A stretch of 64,000 nt of DNA from Adiantum capillus-veneris. Its lineage: Eukaryota; Streptophyta; Polypodiopsida; Polypodiales; Pteridaceae. The notes under the pieces are model-generated. The model worked only from the letters and a program-made list of their open reading frames with translations, searched no databases and was not told where the DNA came from. The stretch covers positions 23,240,491-23,304,490 of the forward strand of contig CM043942.1 in NCBI GenBank assembly GCA_014529385.2, in the 5' to 3' direction. Positions within the stretch are counted from its first letter, which is position 1. Each line of letters begins with the position of its first letter. A program made the position numbers and the translations under genes. Shown here piece after piece: positions 22,861-33,883 of the stretch.

Positions 22861-25800
22861 ATGTATCTACGCTCTGGTCGTGTGCTAGAGTCCGAACAAC
22901 TAGCTAGTGCTTCGATTTACGGGGGTACTCACTATCCTTCCACGCTAGGGTCTACGCCCTCGGCGGGGACCCAAGGTAGTGCAACCCAAGACCCAAATAT
23001 AGCGGCTAGCGACTCTTCCTCTGACTACAATATTATGGAAGAGCATCTTACACAAAGCCCCGGGGGAACAAATGAAACCGTGCCTAGCTGGGCCCAACAA
23101 CCTAGAACTAGTGTTTTTAGCCGTTTGATGGAAACTTTTAGTAGAGCTACGCGCTCTGAATCTACGGCTAGTGAAGTAAACGAAGGGGGTGGGGAAGTAG
23201 AATCATCATTCACATCTCCTATAGACCCCACACTCCCTGAGAGTGTCCACGTGGACATTCTACCTACCTCATTTAATGAGGGCCCTACCGAGCTACCACC
23301 TTCTAAGGTCGCCTCTAAGGTAGCGGTGACTAAAAGTCAAAACACGGGAAGTAACATTGCATCCACCTCACGGCAACCCTCTAGTACACCAATTTTGGAC
23401 GGGGTATTTCTCAATGAAAATTGGGAATATGACCTACACACGAAGACTTTGACCGACCTATACATGGGCTACACATACCATGTGGATTGGTTAGAAGTTG
23501 TACAATCCACATCTAGTGCCACTAGTCTGGAGAAACAACAACACATGATCTGCAATGTCATCCATAGGATTATCCAGTTCGAGAGGCAAAATCGAGGAAT
23601 AAACATACCTTCGACGGGTCCTATGCAATTTTTAGACACGGGCAAAGGGAAACAACCCACTCTATCACAAATGGAGACTCCCCCAGTGAGTCCCATCGAT
23701 CCCCCATATGTTGTTTCGCCAGGGGTCTCAATGCAATCTGAGCCCACAAGTGATAGATTTACTTTTCCAAGTCTAGCTCATCTTTCCCTGGATGACACCA
23801 CGGATACCATGCCTACCCCAATGATGGGCATGCCAAGAAACACGCCATGGACCTCATTTGTTAGTAAAGCACGGCTACATGGTAGCGCAATGCCTGCAAT
23901 AGTACCTACAAGTGCGAACCAATCGTATGCACCTATGGGTCCACGTACTTATGTAGTCCCTACCCCTCCCATTGTTTCAACTACCTATGCCCCACAACCA
24001 CAACACCCAAGTTCTTATTTCCATGGGACTATACCGGCTAGCATTAGCATGTCACATCCGACGTCTGCTATGCCTAGGGCCACTCATATGAACTATGGAC
24101 CACCACATGGCACAACATCGTACCCAACGTGGAACCCAAGGGCTTCCTATGCGCCAAGCCCAATGCCAATACCTACTCCACATGTAGTCTCTGGAGCACC
24201 TTCACCCACGGTGCCTGCTCACTTAGGTGACTTGGCAACATTTGCTCAAGGTATTGGTCGATCTATTGCTGAGAATATGCGTAACACGCCTGATAGAGAG
24301 CCTAGAAGTAAGGCAGTTCAAATAGCCAAGCTCACACAAAAATTTAGTGGAGACGGGGATGTGAGAAAGCATATCGAAGTGTTTGAAAAAATATGCGATT
24401 CTCTAGGAGAACACAATGACCTACATAAGAGCAATGCTTTAAGCCTAACCTTAAGTGGAAAGGCTGGGGATTGGTATAGAACCCTAAGAGTGGAAGAAAA
24501 AATGATTTACCCTACTCTTAGGAGACTGTTCTTAAAAGAATAAATACGAGAGGGAGTACTTTGGGGTGTAGCCTCTCAGCTCCAGAAAGCCCAACGAGAG
24601 GAAGGAGAGTCGGTGAGAGACTTTATAGGTCGCTTGAAGCATTTGAATTCTTGTTGTAATCCAAATGAGCGCTTCAAAAATAACCAATTCCTGGATAGAT
24701 TCATTAGGGGATTACGACATGAGGATATCTACAATGGCCTAGTCATTAGAGGTATCACCACTTGGGAAGCAATCACCACCAATGCGATCCAATTGGAGGA
24801 TAATTTAATGATTCAAGGAGAAAGAGTGTCTATTGAGTCTAAATCTATTAGCTCACAAGCATCGCGGCATCATCCAATGACCCTAAAGCCTATTGCTAAG
24901 GAGCCAAAGATATCTGAGATGACTTTAGCAGATCTCACCAAGGCTATTCAAGAGAGTCTTAGAGACAATTGTGCTCCGCAAAACAATCATATGTATCCAA
25001 GAAGGGAGCAGCAATGGTGCTCAGTATGCTATGGACCGCATAGTACCAGTGAATGCCCTACTTTTAGAATAAAATTCAATGGGAACTACAATGCATGTGG
25101 GAGGTATGGTCATCAAGCTAAGGATTGCATAGTATTTAAGCGTGCAATGGCCAATAGACCAACCTTAGCATGGACAGACACACCTCGAGTGCCTGCCTTG
25201 ATGCTGGCCCCACCTCTTGAACAAACATCACAACACATGGTCCCTAGGGCCCAAAATGTTGTTCAAACAACACCCTTACCACCTCCAGTGCTAGGACCGC
25301 AACCACCACATCCAAGAATCACTTCTGTGAATCAAGTGGGTTGTGAGTCATCTATTTCTTGTTTGGAAGGCTATGAGGAAGATATAGATTCTAATATCGC
25401 CTATGGGATGGATGTGCTTGAAGAAATTCCACAATACTACATGGAGGACTATTGGGGACAAGTCAAACCTGTATATCAAGTAGCTGCTCTTGCGGCAAGA
25501 GGCCAAAATATCAATTACACCACTAAGAGACCACCTCTTCAATGCTATGAGTGTGGAGGTCCACATCGTGTAGCTGAGTGTCCTATTAGGCTACAAAAGA
25601 ACGCCACACTGATGCAAACCAATCAAGCGAGCACGTCTACAATGCTGATACTCATGTGTAATTGATGTGGCATAGATCATTTGATTGCCCAATGTCCAAA
25701 TAATCCAAATGCACCGAAGATCACACCATTAAACTTGATTGAAGTTACCGAGGAGCCATCACCAAGTACACCCGTGGTACCAGTAAACGTACTCACACGA

Positions 25801-25992
25801 TCGATGCTCCAAAAACAAAATTATATTCTTGAGGAAAGAGACACGGCATCAATTGCCCAATCTCAGAAAAAGAAGAAAACACGAAGAAAGAGATCGCAAA
25901 AAGCAGCAAAGTCAGACCCCAGTTCAAACACCAACATAGGGATTGATGACGACCCCGTATATATGAACGACGCTGAAGAAGATTCTGATTAA
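22861..25992 (+). pseudogene. Gag of the Athila/Tat-like element, two internal stops
   Basis: One frame runs through the region, broken by TAA at 24541 and TGA at 25663. The N-terminal 450 residues are Pro/Ser/Thr-rich and unstructured. The capsid domain spans the first stop (KICDSLGEHNDLHKSNAL, LSGKAGDWYRTL, then ESVRDFIGRLKHL and FLDRFIRGL). Downstream are four Cys/His knuckles: CSVCYGPHSTSEC near 25018, a partly lost ACGRYGHQAKDC near 25100, CYECGGPHRVAEC near 25540, and CN-stop-CGIDHLIAQC across the second stop. Three have CX2CX3HX4C spacing instead of CX2CX4HX4C. The C-terminus is Lys-rich. The start is the first long ATG after the leader. It is longer than typical Gag. Confidence 0.85.
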
Positions 25993-26201
25993 GGTGAAAC
26001 CATGGAGACCAAAACAACCACTAACATAGAAACCAACAGGAAGATCTTCATGAGCCACAATGGCCAGGATCCAAAAAGAAGATATGAACTTACCCAAACC
26101 CTACAGAGGAGATTGAGCGAGTCAAGCAATTAAGGAGTTTGGTAGAAGATACCCAAAGGGATCTAGAACCAGCACCTAGGAAGATCTAGATTACAGACAC
26201 C

Positions 26202-27270
26202 GTGTTCCCTACGCAACAACAACCTCACCAAGTCCATAGACCCTTGGACATACCTAGTGTCATCCAAGAAGAAAGTGACTTAAAGTCATGGGAAAGTGGG
26301 CGTACTCACTTCTTGATGGAAAGAATGTTTACAGAGGGACTACCTGATCCTATCGAAGAAATGGAGATCCCCTCTTCCCCACGTCAAGGGACTCAAGGCC
26401 AAAAGGCGCCGTTAAACATTGCCAAATTGATGGATTTCATGTCTTCAGAAGTTAGAACCACCATCATGTCCAAACTATATAAAGACCCCGAGCTAGTCTC
26501 AGCTCTTCGAGCCTTCCTCAATGGAGAACTGAAGTTTGGGCTACCATAATTTTCACAGATGGATGGAGCTGGGGAGATGCCAACAGAGGAGGAACACTTA
26601 GATCCACAACCCAACCTAGATGAGAACCTTGTTATAGAAATACCTGTTAACAAGTTGGGACAATACTTTGAGGGTGATGAATCCAATGCGACTATACAAT
26701 TCACTACTAAGGGATTAACTGTGAAGGGAATCCTTGATGGTGGCGCTAGGGTTAGCATTGTGACTAAAAATTGCTGGGAAACTATGGGAAGACCTCATCT
26801 GTGACAACAACCATAGTAGTGAAGATGGCCAATGGGTCTATTGTTAAACCTATTGGGATGCTAGAAGATCTCAAGAACAAGGTCTTTGGACATAAAATAA
26901 GGATTACCTTTATTGTTATGGATTTCTCCAAACAAACTATGGCATCGGAGATGATCTTAGGACGTCCTTTCATGAGGGAAGCAAAAATGGTGCATGACTG
27001 GTCTAAAAACCATGTCTACTTGCAGTTCCAAGATTTTGTCATTCGAGTGGATCTTGTGACGGGTCAAGCACATCCTCTGGGAAACAGGTTTATAATCGAT
27101 CATAGATCTGACACCACAGTTCACTCGGCCCCATTGCAGTATTGTTACACGTGTAAAGCGGACACTGATGTTGGGGAAGATTCTCCTTATATGGATGTAC
27201 TACCTGGGATGACTGAGTCGGACAATGTGGATTGGGTCCACCTAGAAGCAACCCTAGACACTTGGGGAAA
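26202..27270 (+). pseudogene. Linker and first retropepsin domain
   Basis: Frames 26202-26549 and 26559-26804 are in phase with each other and separated by a TAA. They encode an acidic linker followed by a retropepsin N-half, VKGILDGGARVSIVTKNCWE, in which the catalytic D-S/T-G is D-G-G. A frameshift near 26790 moves into the 26771-27304 frame, which supplies the flap and C-terminal part (TTIVVKMANGSIVKPIG, IRITFIVMDF, EMILGRPFMREAKMVHDW). The frame then runs into sequence without domains. RT should begin here but does not. Confidence 0.8.
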
Positions 27271-27294
27271 TAGGGAGACGACCTGGGAGCCCAC

Positions 27295-29202
27295 ATGGGT
27301 ATAGCCGGAGGACATTTCTCAGGAGAACTAACAGCTAGAAAGGTGTTGCAATCAGGCTATTGGTGGCCAACCTTCTTTAGGGATGAATCACTTTTTGCAA
27401 AAGGATGTGATGAATGCCAACATTACAAGATCACACAAGAAAAGGATAGGATGCCCTTACATCCTGTTAAAGTGACTCAACCATTTGAAAAATGGGGTTT
27501 AGACTTTGTAGGCCCAATTAGTCCGGTAGCTCGTAGCACTCAATCTCGATATATTATCGTTGCCACTGACTATGTGACAAAGTGGGCGGAAGCCAGGGCG
27601 ACATGTAAGGCCGATGCAAGGTCAACTGCCAAGTTTCTCTTTGAGAACATTGTTACAAGATTTGGTTGTCCCTTTGAGATTGTGAGTGACAATGGTACTC
27701 ATTTTATAAATGGAGTAATAAAAGAACTCACTACCAACTTTATGATAGCTCACCATAAATCCACACCTTATTATCCACAAGCAAATGGCCAAGCTGAGAG
27801 CACCAATAAGACCTTAATCTCTATCTTAACCAAAACGGTGGAAGCTCATCGCACAGATTGGGATTTAAAGCTTACATCAGCTCTATGGGCTTATCGTACT
27901 ACGTATAAAGTTGCCATTAACTGCACACCATTCAAGATGGTGTATGGCAAAGAAGCGGTTATGCCATGGGAGTTTGTCGTTCCTAGTCTTCGAGTAGCTT
28001 CTCAAGAAGGTTGGGATGGTAACCCCTTAGTTGAGCGATTATATATCCTTGAAAGGATAGATGAAGAGAGGCAATTAGCTGTGCAAAATGCACTTGTGGA
28101 GAAAGATAGGAGGAAGAAATGGTTTGACCGTCATCTAAAGAACAAAGATATCAATGTTGGTGATAAAGTCCTTATGTATGGAGTGCGTAACGAAAAGAAA
28201 AAGTTGAAGTATGCGGGAAAAGGACCATATAGAGTATGTGAGATCACCCCACAAGGAACCATTCGTGTGGAGACTCTTGATGGAGTTGAAACCATTGGAT
28301 TCCTCAATGGGAGAAAATTTAAAAGATACTATGATCCTTTAAGCCAAGAGGAGTTGCGTGCCATCCATACAAAAAAGGCAGCCAAGGCACAAATAGAATT
28401 GAAGAAGATACAAGCTCAAGCCGAGGCTAAGGAGCGACAACAACGTATAAGAAGAAAACGAGAGGCTAACCTTGGAGTCACACATGCATTCCACGTTGAA
28501 ATCGACGAGGATTGGTTGGGCTGTGACACACCTCTACGATACCCTATTGAGCTAAATAGAACCTATGGAAAAGTGCTATATAATGCCTTATTGGACACGG
28601 GTGGTAAATATAATCTGCTATCATATGGGGTGTGGTGTCAGTTAGGGAAGCCACCTCTATCTGAGAGTATTATCCAAGTCAAGGGTGTCAACAAGAAAAA
28701 AACTACGGTTTTTGGAATCTGGCACACTTCTGTCAGTTATGACAATGGGGTTGTAGCTCAAGACTTTTTGGTCATGCCTGTTGGAACTATGGAGGGTAAT
28801 ATAAACCTAGGACGCACGTGGATGATAGCCACCAAATGCACTATTGATTGGGGGACTGGGGGTGTCACAACGAAAAAACCAACTCTTATCCCTACCACTC
28901 AAGCCATAGTCCCTGAGATATTGCCTAAGGATATAAAACCCAAGACATTGCATGGCCAAGAGGTTGAACCATACGTCCCCATAGCCCAACTCTCTAGAGC
29001 TTCAACTGATGTAGTTGAAAGAAAGCTTGAGACACACAAGAACCATCCTAATATAACAAAGAAAACATACAAGTGGGTCCCTAAAGCTTCTTTAGTAACC
29101 ATGGCTGATGCTAAAAAATGGAAGCCTCGTAAGAAACGTCCCCCTCACTCCAAGAAACGTGAAACATTGAGTTGGATTCCTAAACGACTATTGGAAGCCT
29201 AA
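27295..29202 (+). CDS. Integrase fused to a second retropepsin-like domain (635 codons)
   Basis: The open frame starts inside the integrase zinc finger (GGHFSGELTARKVLQSGYWW, then KGCDECQ); the region just upstream is a deletion junction with a TAG at 27271. The catalytic core has D in GLDFVGP, D in IVSDNGTHF and E in YYPQANGQAESTNK, and an intact C-terminal domain continues to about residue 350. A Lys/Gln/Arg-rich coiled linker (about 360-400) follows, and then a second retropepsin-like domain at about 420-530: NALLDTGGKYNLLSYGVW (D-T-G), VKGVNKKKTTVFGIW in flap position and NINLGRTWMIATKCTIDW. No chromodomain. The tail is basic. An ATG start at 27295 is formal only; the natural protein would come from a polyprotein. 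Integrase type fits the Athila/Tat group. Confidence 0.85.
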   Translation: MGIAGGHFSGELTARKVLQSGYWWPTFFRDESLFAKGCDECQHYKITQEKDRMPLHPVKVTQPFEKWGLDFVGPISPVARSTQSRYIIVATDYVTKWAEARATCKADARSTAKFLFENIVTRFGCPFEIVSDNGTHFINGVIKELTTNFMIAHHKSTPYYPQANGQAESTNKTLISILTKTVEAHRTDWDLKLTSALWAYRTTYKVAINCTPFKMVYGKEAVMPWEFVVPSLRVASQEGWDGNPLVERLYILERIDEERQLAVQNALVEKDRRKKWFDRHLKNKDINVGDKVLMYGVRNEKKKLKYAGKGPYRVCEITPQGTIRVETLDGVETIGFLNGRKFKRYYDPLSQEELRAIHTKKAAKAQIELKKIQAQAEAKERQQRIRRKREANLGVTHAFHVEIDEDWLGCDTPLRYPIELNRTYGKVLYNALLDTGGKYNLLSYGVWCQLGKPPLSESIIQVKGVNKKKTTVFGIWHTSVSYDNGVVAQDFLVMPVGTMEGNINLGRTWMIATKCTIDWGTGGVTTKKPTLIPTTQAIVPEILPKDIKPKTLHGQEVEPYVPIAQLSRASTDVVERKLETHKNHPNITKKTYKWVPKASLVTMADAKKWKPRKKRPPHSKKRETLSWIPKRLLEA

Positions 29203-29703
29203 GGATACTATGAAGAAAATGATCAAATCTGGGTGCCCAAACGTAAATTGTACTCTTACGTGTCACCGGGCCCATGTGAGCTCAATCCTGTGGCTCCAAA
29301 ACAAATTGAAGATCGTGGAAAGGAAAAAATTACAGAATGCGACACACCTGATCCATAGCTAGTTTGGGTAGCAAAGAAAGAACGATTTGTTCCACCTAGC
29401 TCAGGAACAGGGAAAGCAAATGAAGCTTCTTGCTCTTCATGTAGTTCCTGTACAAAAATAAAAGCTTCGATACAACCTCCACCTACCATTGTACATTTCC
29501 ATACAAGCAAGAGAGAGTTTACACCTCCAATTGTAAGTTCACCACCTACAACGATGTTGCAAATAAAATCATGGGAGAGTACCTTACCACCCTTGCAACT
29601 AGATGAAACGCATAGAGCGGTCAAAAACTATTGGTTAAAGCCTTCACCTATAACAACTTGGAACAACTGGTTTCAAAGGGTGACGACATCATTTCAAACG
29701 GTA
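29203..29703 (+). pseudogene. Decayed C-terminal extension of the integrase ORF
   Basis: The frame of the integrase ORF continues past its TAA with protein-like composition (VPKRKLYSYVSPGPCELNPV, LVWVAKKERFVPP) and a further TAG near 29356. It ends at a stop near 29703, just before a polypurine tract. No domain recognised. Confidence 0.5.
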
Positions 29704-29713
29704 TGATCTACCC

Positions 29714-29729
29714 AAGGAAGGGGGGAGTG
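29714..29729 (+). other. Internal polypurine tract
   Basis: AAGGAAGGGGGGAGTG, nearly the same as the terminal tract at 31611-31626 (AGGAAGGGGGGCA). It could act as a second plus-strand primer or mark an older LTR junction. Confidence 0.6.
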
Positions 29730-29803
29730 TTTGTTGACATCCATCATTCACTTGCTTCCCTCTCAACCTTTCTCCCTGACCTCTTAATCTCCAATCTTAG
29801 GGA

Positions 29804-29817
29804 ATGTATATATAAAT
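29804..29817 (+). promoter_or_regulatory. Possible internal TATA box
   Basis: GTATATATAAATCC lies about 180 bp upstream of the accessory ORF start at 29990 and downstream of the internal polypurine tract. Confidence 0.4.
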
Positions 29818-29989
29818 CCTTATACTCACAAAAACAAGATAAAAAGGTAAAAGAGCAAGAGCAACTAGCAACGAGAGAGCACCCTATCAGATCCTACACA
29901 TAAGTCTAAATTCACCATGTCACATCAAGCAACACACAAAAACAACTCATGTTTTAAAGACCTAACCAAATCTATTTGTATTCTTAGAG

Positions 29990-30437
29990 ATGGCTAGTTC
30001 ACCAGAGGCATGCGCTTCTATTTTTGATGAAAGGTACCCTTTTTCTTTTTCTCAAGTGTTTCACATGTGCTACCCTGTACTTTCTTGCGAATGGGATTTG
30101 GTAGAGAGTTGCACGTGAGCGAAATTTTAAGGAGTCAGAATGGCTGATACGTCTATGGATAACTAGTGATCCCTACCCAGTAGCGAATGTTTCTCCGGTG
30201 GCACATGCTTATTCTTTTGCACAGGATGAGTATCCACGCATCGCAAGGTTCTTGATTAACACGCTTGCGCAAGAGGATGATGAAGAAGAAATAATAGAGA
30301 CCGAGGAAGACTATGGCCTCACGGAAAATGATTTTGTTTATCTAGATGATGAGGATAGAGGCCTAGCCTTAGGGTGGCCACCCGGTTTATATAAATATCC
30401 TCTTGTCTTGATTCTAAAAGGGATGACAAATAGGTAG
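29990..30437 (+). CDS. Small accessory ORF in the 3' region, one predicted intron
   Basis: ATG at 29990 begins MASSPEACASIFDE. A donor (AAG|GT at 30034) and an acceptor ending at 30106 would remove 73 bases and join it in frame to VARERNFKESEWLIRLWI, continuing to the stop after 30437. The product is about 125 residues with a very acidic middle (EDDEEEIIETEEDYG). Of the three nearby acceptor choices, only this one keeps the frame open. It occupies the position where Athila elements carry an env-like third ORF, but no signal peptide or membrane segment is visible, so I give no function. The exon-joining is inference. Confidence 0.45.
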
Positions 30438-31610
30438 GTTAGGGTCTGGATTGTGTTTTGATTTTGTTTTCTAGGAGTTTTAATTTTTTCACACTGACAT
30501 GCCTCCTAGAGGTATAGTGCTTGTTTTTTGGATGTGTTAGGTAGGACTTATATTGATCTCCATCCACATGGCTGAGGACATCTGCTTCGACGAAATGAGA
30601 AACTCCATACCTCCAGGTGTACTACTTTCCATGATTCATGTTGGGGGATATGTATAATTGCTAATAATGATTTTTCATGGTTTGTTTGAGTGCAATAGTT
30701 ATGTTTGTTATCTGCCATTATACATGTATAAATTTGTCTTTGCTTAAGTTGATGGAACTAGAGTTTAATCTTATGGATGAGCCTTGAGATTAGGAGACCG
30801 TGACTTTAGGTTAACTCATTTACTTGACCACTAGTCCTAGCTGATAAAATTATCTGAGTATTTGAGACCTTAGGAATGTTTAAGGCATAGAGAAGCTTGC
30901 TCACTTAAACAACAAAAACACTAGTGAGAATACAAAGGAAATGGAAGCAAAAAACATAAGTGCCACAAATGAAAAATCTAATGCTGGAAGAGAAATCCTG
31001 GCTTGATTTGGTACTTCACTCACATGTATTGTCTATGGTACTAGAGCCCTAGAGGTTCCCAGTGTGGGCGCTTTTCCTTGAGAAGCAAAAAGCTCCGGAC
31101 ATACAAATAAGCACACACGTCAAATGATTGTGAACCAAAGTAAAAAAGAGAAAAAGAAAAAAAATGAATGACATTTAAAAGACTTCCATCGAGCTTACAG
31201 TTAACATTTCAAGCTTTTGTTTGCAGTTGTGAGAGCTAGTTGGCTAATCAAAGCTGAAAAGCACAATTAGGGAATCTTGCATTTAGATAATTTTCTTAGC
31301 TTAGCTAGTACTATAGTAGTTGTTTTAACCTTAGTCATAGCTAACTAATTGATAGACTCACCCATAAGCCCAAAACTCTTGATTAATTAATTTACTCAAA
31401 GTGCGATTTATTTGTCCTTAATGGCAGTCTAACATCTCATAAATCTTGCACTTACTCATTTCCACATGTACCTTACATTCCCCTCATGATTTATGGAAAT
31501 ATAATTTCGCTTGTTGAAATAGTGACTTTGCCTTGCAGATTCAAATCCAGATGCTCTACAACATGGACATAACAAGCTTCAACTCAATAGCTTCCGAGGA
31601 CGGAATCTAC
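30438..31610 (+). other. Non-coding 3' region of the Athila/Tat-like element
   Basis: AT-rich, without recognisable ORFs, ending at the terminal polypurine tract. Confidence 0.6.
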
Positions 31611-31626
31611 ATCAGGAAGGGGGGCA
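31611..31626 (+). other. Terminal polypurine tract
   Basis: ATCAGGAAGGGGGGCA directly before the TG of the 3' LTR. Confidence 0.9.
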
Positions 31627-32239
31627 TGTTAACCCTCACGGCTCACGGACACCCTATTACCTACAACGGACGTTGTAACCCACGGCGGACATTGTATTCT
31701 TTATTTGGTAGAGTCAGGTACCGGGCTTGTTGGTCCAATAGGAAAAGGGTAAGAGTGATTGGCGATGAGAGGCGCACTCTAACTGGAACATTCAAGGGAT
31801 TAGTTGGCTAAGCATGGACGCCCAAGTGTGAATGGGGCGAGCTCATATAAAAGTCAACTAAACCTAAAATTCACTCATTCTCTCATTTGTGCAATAGAAG
31901 AGTGCTCTTGCTCCATGTCCATCTCCATCTCCATCTTCTTCTTCTTCACCTCCTTGTGTGTGTGTGTATGTGAGAGAGAGAGAGAGAGAGAGAGAGTGGG
32001 CGATCGAGCATTACGAAGGCACAACGGCGGCGGCGAAGCGGTTGAGAGTGGCGAAGCGGCGGCTCCTTCTTCTTCGCGGCGAGGAATCCTCCACGAAGCA
32101 AGCGTCGAGCGGTGAGTGACACACCATCGTCTTCTTTGAGCTTACTATTTTAGGCTTGTTGTGTGCTTGGAGCCATTTGTGGCTCGCACACGGTGTATCG
32201 GCAAGTTCCTTGCATTGACACGTGCGACATACACGCACA
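31627..32239 (+). repeat. 3' LTR of the Athila/Tat-like element
   Basis: 613 bp, TGTTAACCC...CACGCACA, matching 21444-22092 with about 4% substitutions in the first 200 bases by eye and a shorter GT/GA repeat. Followed by the TSD ATTAT at 32240. Confidence 0.93.
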
Positions 32240-32861
32240 ATTATCAATGCGCATGAAATACTGGTAGTTCTCTCTCTCTGTGTGTGTGTGTGTGTGTGTT
32301 TCTATTTTGCATGAGAATTATCAATGCGCATGAAATACTGGTAGTTCTCTCTCTCTCTCTCTACCATCTAGCTAAATCACGGTTAAAATATTTGCTAAAT
32401 CACGAATAAAATTTGTTGCATTTCCTTGTATTTGCAATAACACTTATTAAATTCTACTAGTTTTTTTTTTCCAACTTTTAATCTTGTGAGGATTTTGCAA
32501 TATAAGACACTAGTTAAAAGAGGTTTGCCTTAGCTTAGCCTAGAGCCGCTTCAAAAGTTAAATTAGCCATTTGATGGCACATGTTGGGGGAAAAATTCCC
32601 AAAATACTCTTAATTTATAGGGTCGTGAGCCTACAGGCCCTTCTTCTCCCCCCCCTCTCAAAACACACACTCGATCCCCCTACTTATGTACGGTATACGC
32701 ATTCCCAAATTTTGGGGCACCCCTTATTGTATACGCTTATAGTATTTTTTAAAAAGCCCCATATTGTGCACTCACGTGCCACCATATGGAAGGTACTACT
32801 GAATCCCAAAGAGGTAGGTGCTATGCATTTTGAAAAAAAAGAGAGGAGAATCTATTCAGAT

Positions 32862-32908
<47 letters not shown>

Positions 32909-32950
32909 TTTTACTTTGCAAAAAAAACATCAATGTGCATGAAATACTGG

Positions 32951-32997
<47 letters not shown>

Positions 32998-33058
32998 TTC
33001 ACAAAAACACAAAAAATGAGAATTGTCAATGCGCATGAAAAATTGGTAGTTCTCTCTC

Positions 33059-33155
<97 letters not shown>

Positions 33156-33208
33156 TTCACAAAAAAACACAAAAATGAGAATTGTCAATCCGTATGAAAA
33201 ATTGGTAG

Positions 33209-33244
<36 letters not shown>

Positions 33245-33275
33245 CACACACACACACACACACACACACAAAATC
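32240..33275. repeat. Compound minisatellite with (CT)n/(CA)n arrays
   Basis: A motif of about 35 bases (GAGAATTATCAATGCGCATG followed by AAATACTGGTAGT) recurs five times (about 32240, 32311, 32928, 33018, 33177). Each copy is followed by a CT array of variable length, sometimes with GT or CA. Between copies 2 and 3 lies ordinary AT-rich DNA. All long ORFs here are Ser-Leu or Arg-Glu artefacts. Confidence 0.85.
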
Positions 33276-33331
33276 TTTCACTAGACAAAAAAGATTAGCT
33301 GATGAATATTTCAAGAGCCCTTCATGTACAT

Positions 33332-33841
33332 CTATATTATGCCACCCATTACATGATCACACAAACAACTGTCACAGTAAAAGCAGGTGTTTGGACGCTC
33401 AGCTAAAGGTAGGATACGAGTCGCCAAGGCTACCCCATACTCCTGAGTGCCGGGAGTATTGTTAAAATATCCTCTTAGCTGATGACCATAACTACAGTAC
33501 AAGAAAATCTTATGAGGAGGAAGAAACTGTGCTAGCAGGTATAACCGATCTGAAAAACCTTGCTTTATTGAATGTTCTATGTAATAACACTGTGGCCCTA
33601 GGCCCAGTTACTCAGTAACCATTGCCAATCGGATATTGTTTTTGAAATGCTCACGACCCCAAAGGGTCACACGCATCACTCGGTCGTGATATGTCCACCA
33701 CTTAGTTTGGGAAACAGATGTTCCTAACTGCGGAAATAAATGAAGTTCATAACGGAGTAAGGGTGCTCTCCGAGTAGATAGACTTGACAGATAAAGATGT
33801 GCAGTTGCTATGGAAAAAACCTGTTCTTGACTATATGCCAT
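33332..33841 (-). pseudogene. Conserved unknown ORF, copy A (169 codons, one stop)
   Basis: From the ATG at 33841 the frame reads MAYSQEQVFSIATAHLY and then LRYELHLFPQLGTSVS and RVTLWGREHFKNNIRLAMVTE. A TAA at 33608-33610 interrupts it, and it continues in the same frame through YYIEHSIKQGFSDRLYLLAQ, FLPPHKIFLY and RPNTCFYCDSCLCDHVMGG to a stop at 33332. The second copy at 40014-40529 is about 80% identical in protein, and many of the differences are at silent codon positions. I recognise no family. There is no signal peptide or transmembrane helix, and the C-terminal Cys cluster (CFYCDSCLC) might bind metal. A TATA box sits 94 bp upstream. This is a real but now broken coding sequence. Confidence 0.7.
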
Positions 33842-33883
33842 AATTTGTTAGATACTCCGGGTAAGCAAATTAGCTAAAGATTC

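Larger units (their letters stand above)
21444..32239 (+). mobile_element. RT-less Athila/Tat-like Ty3 element
   Basis: A 10.8-kb LTR element with TSD, tRNA-Asp primer site, gag, protease, integrase and terminal polypurine tract. The whole reverse transcriptase/RNase H segment between protease and integrase is missing, and gag has in-frame stops, so this copy is non-autonomous. An extra protease-like domain follows integrase, and about 1.9 kb of 3' DNA with a small ORF precedes the 3' LTR. The LTRs differ at roughly 8 of the first 200 positions, far older than the chromovirus. Confidence 0.9.

Noticed and set aside
29990-30437. Env-like glycoprotein
   Set aside because: Position fits, but no signal peptide, membrane helix or Cys pattern is visible.
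32818-33465. 215-codon Ser/Leu-rich ORF and its antisense
   Set aside because: Produced by CT and CA arrays; not protein-like.
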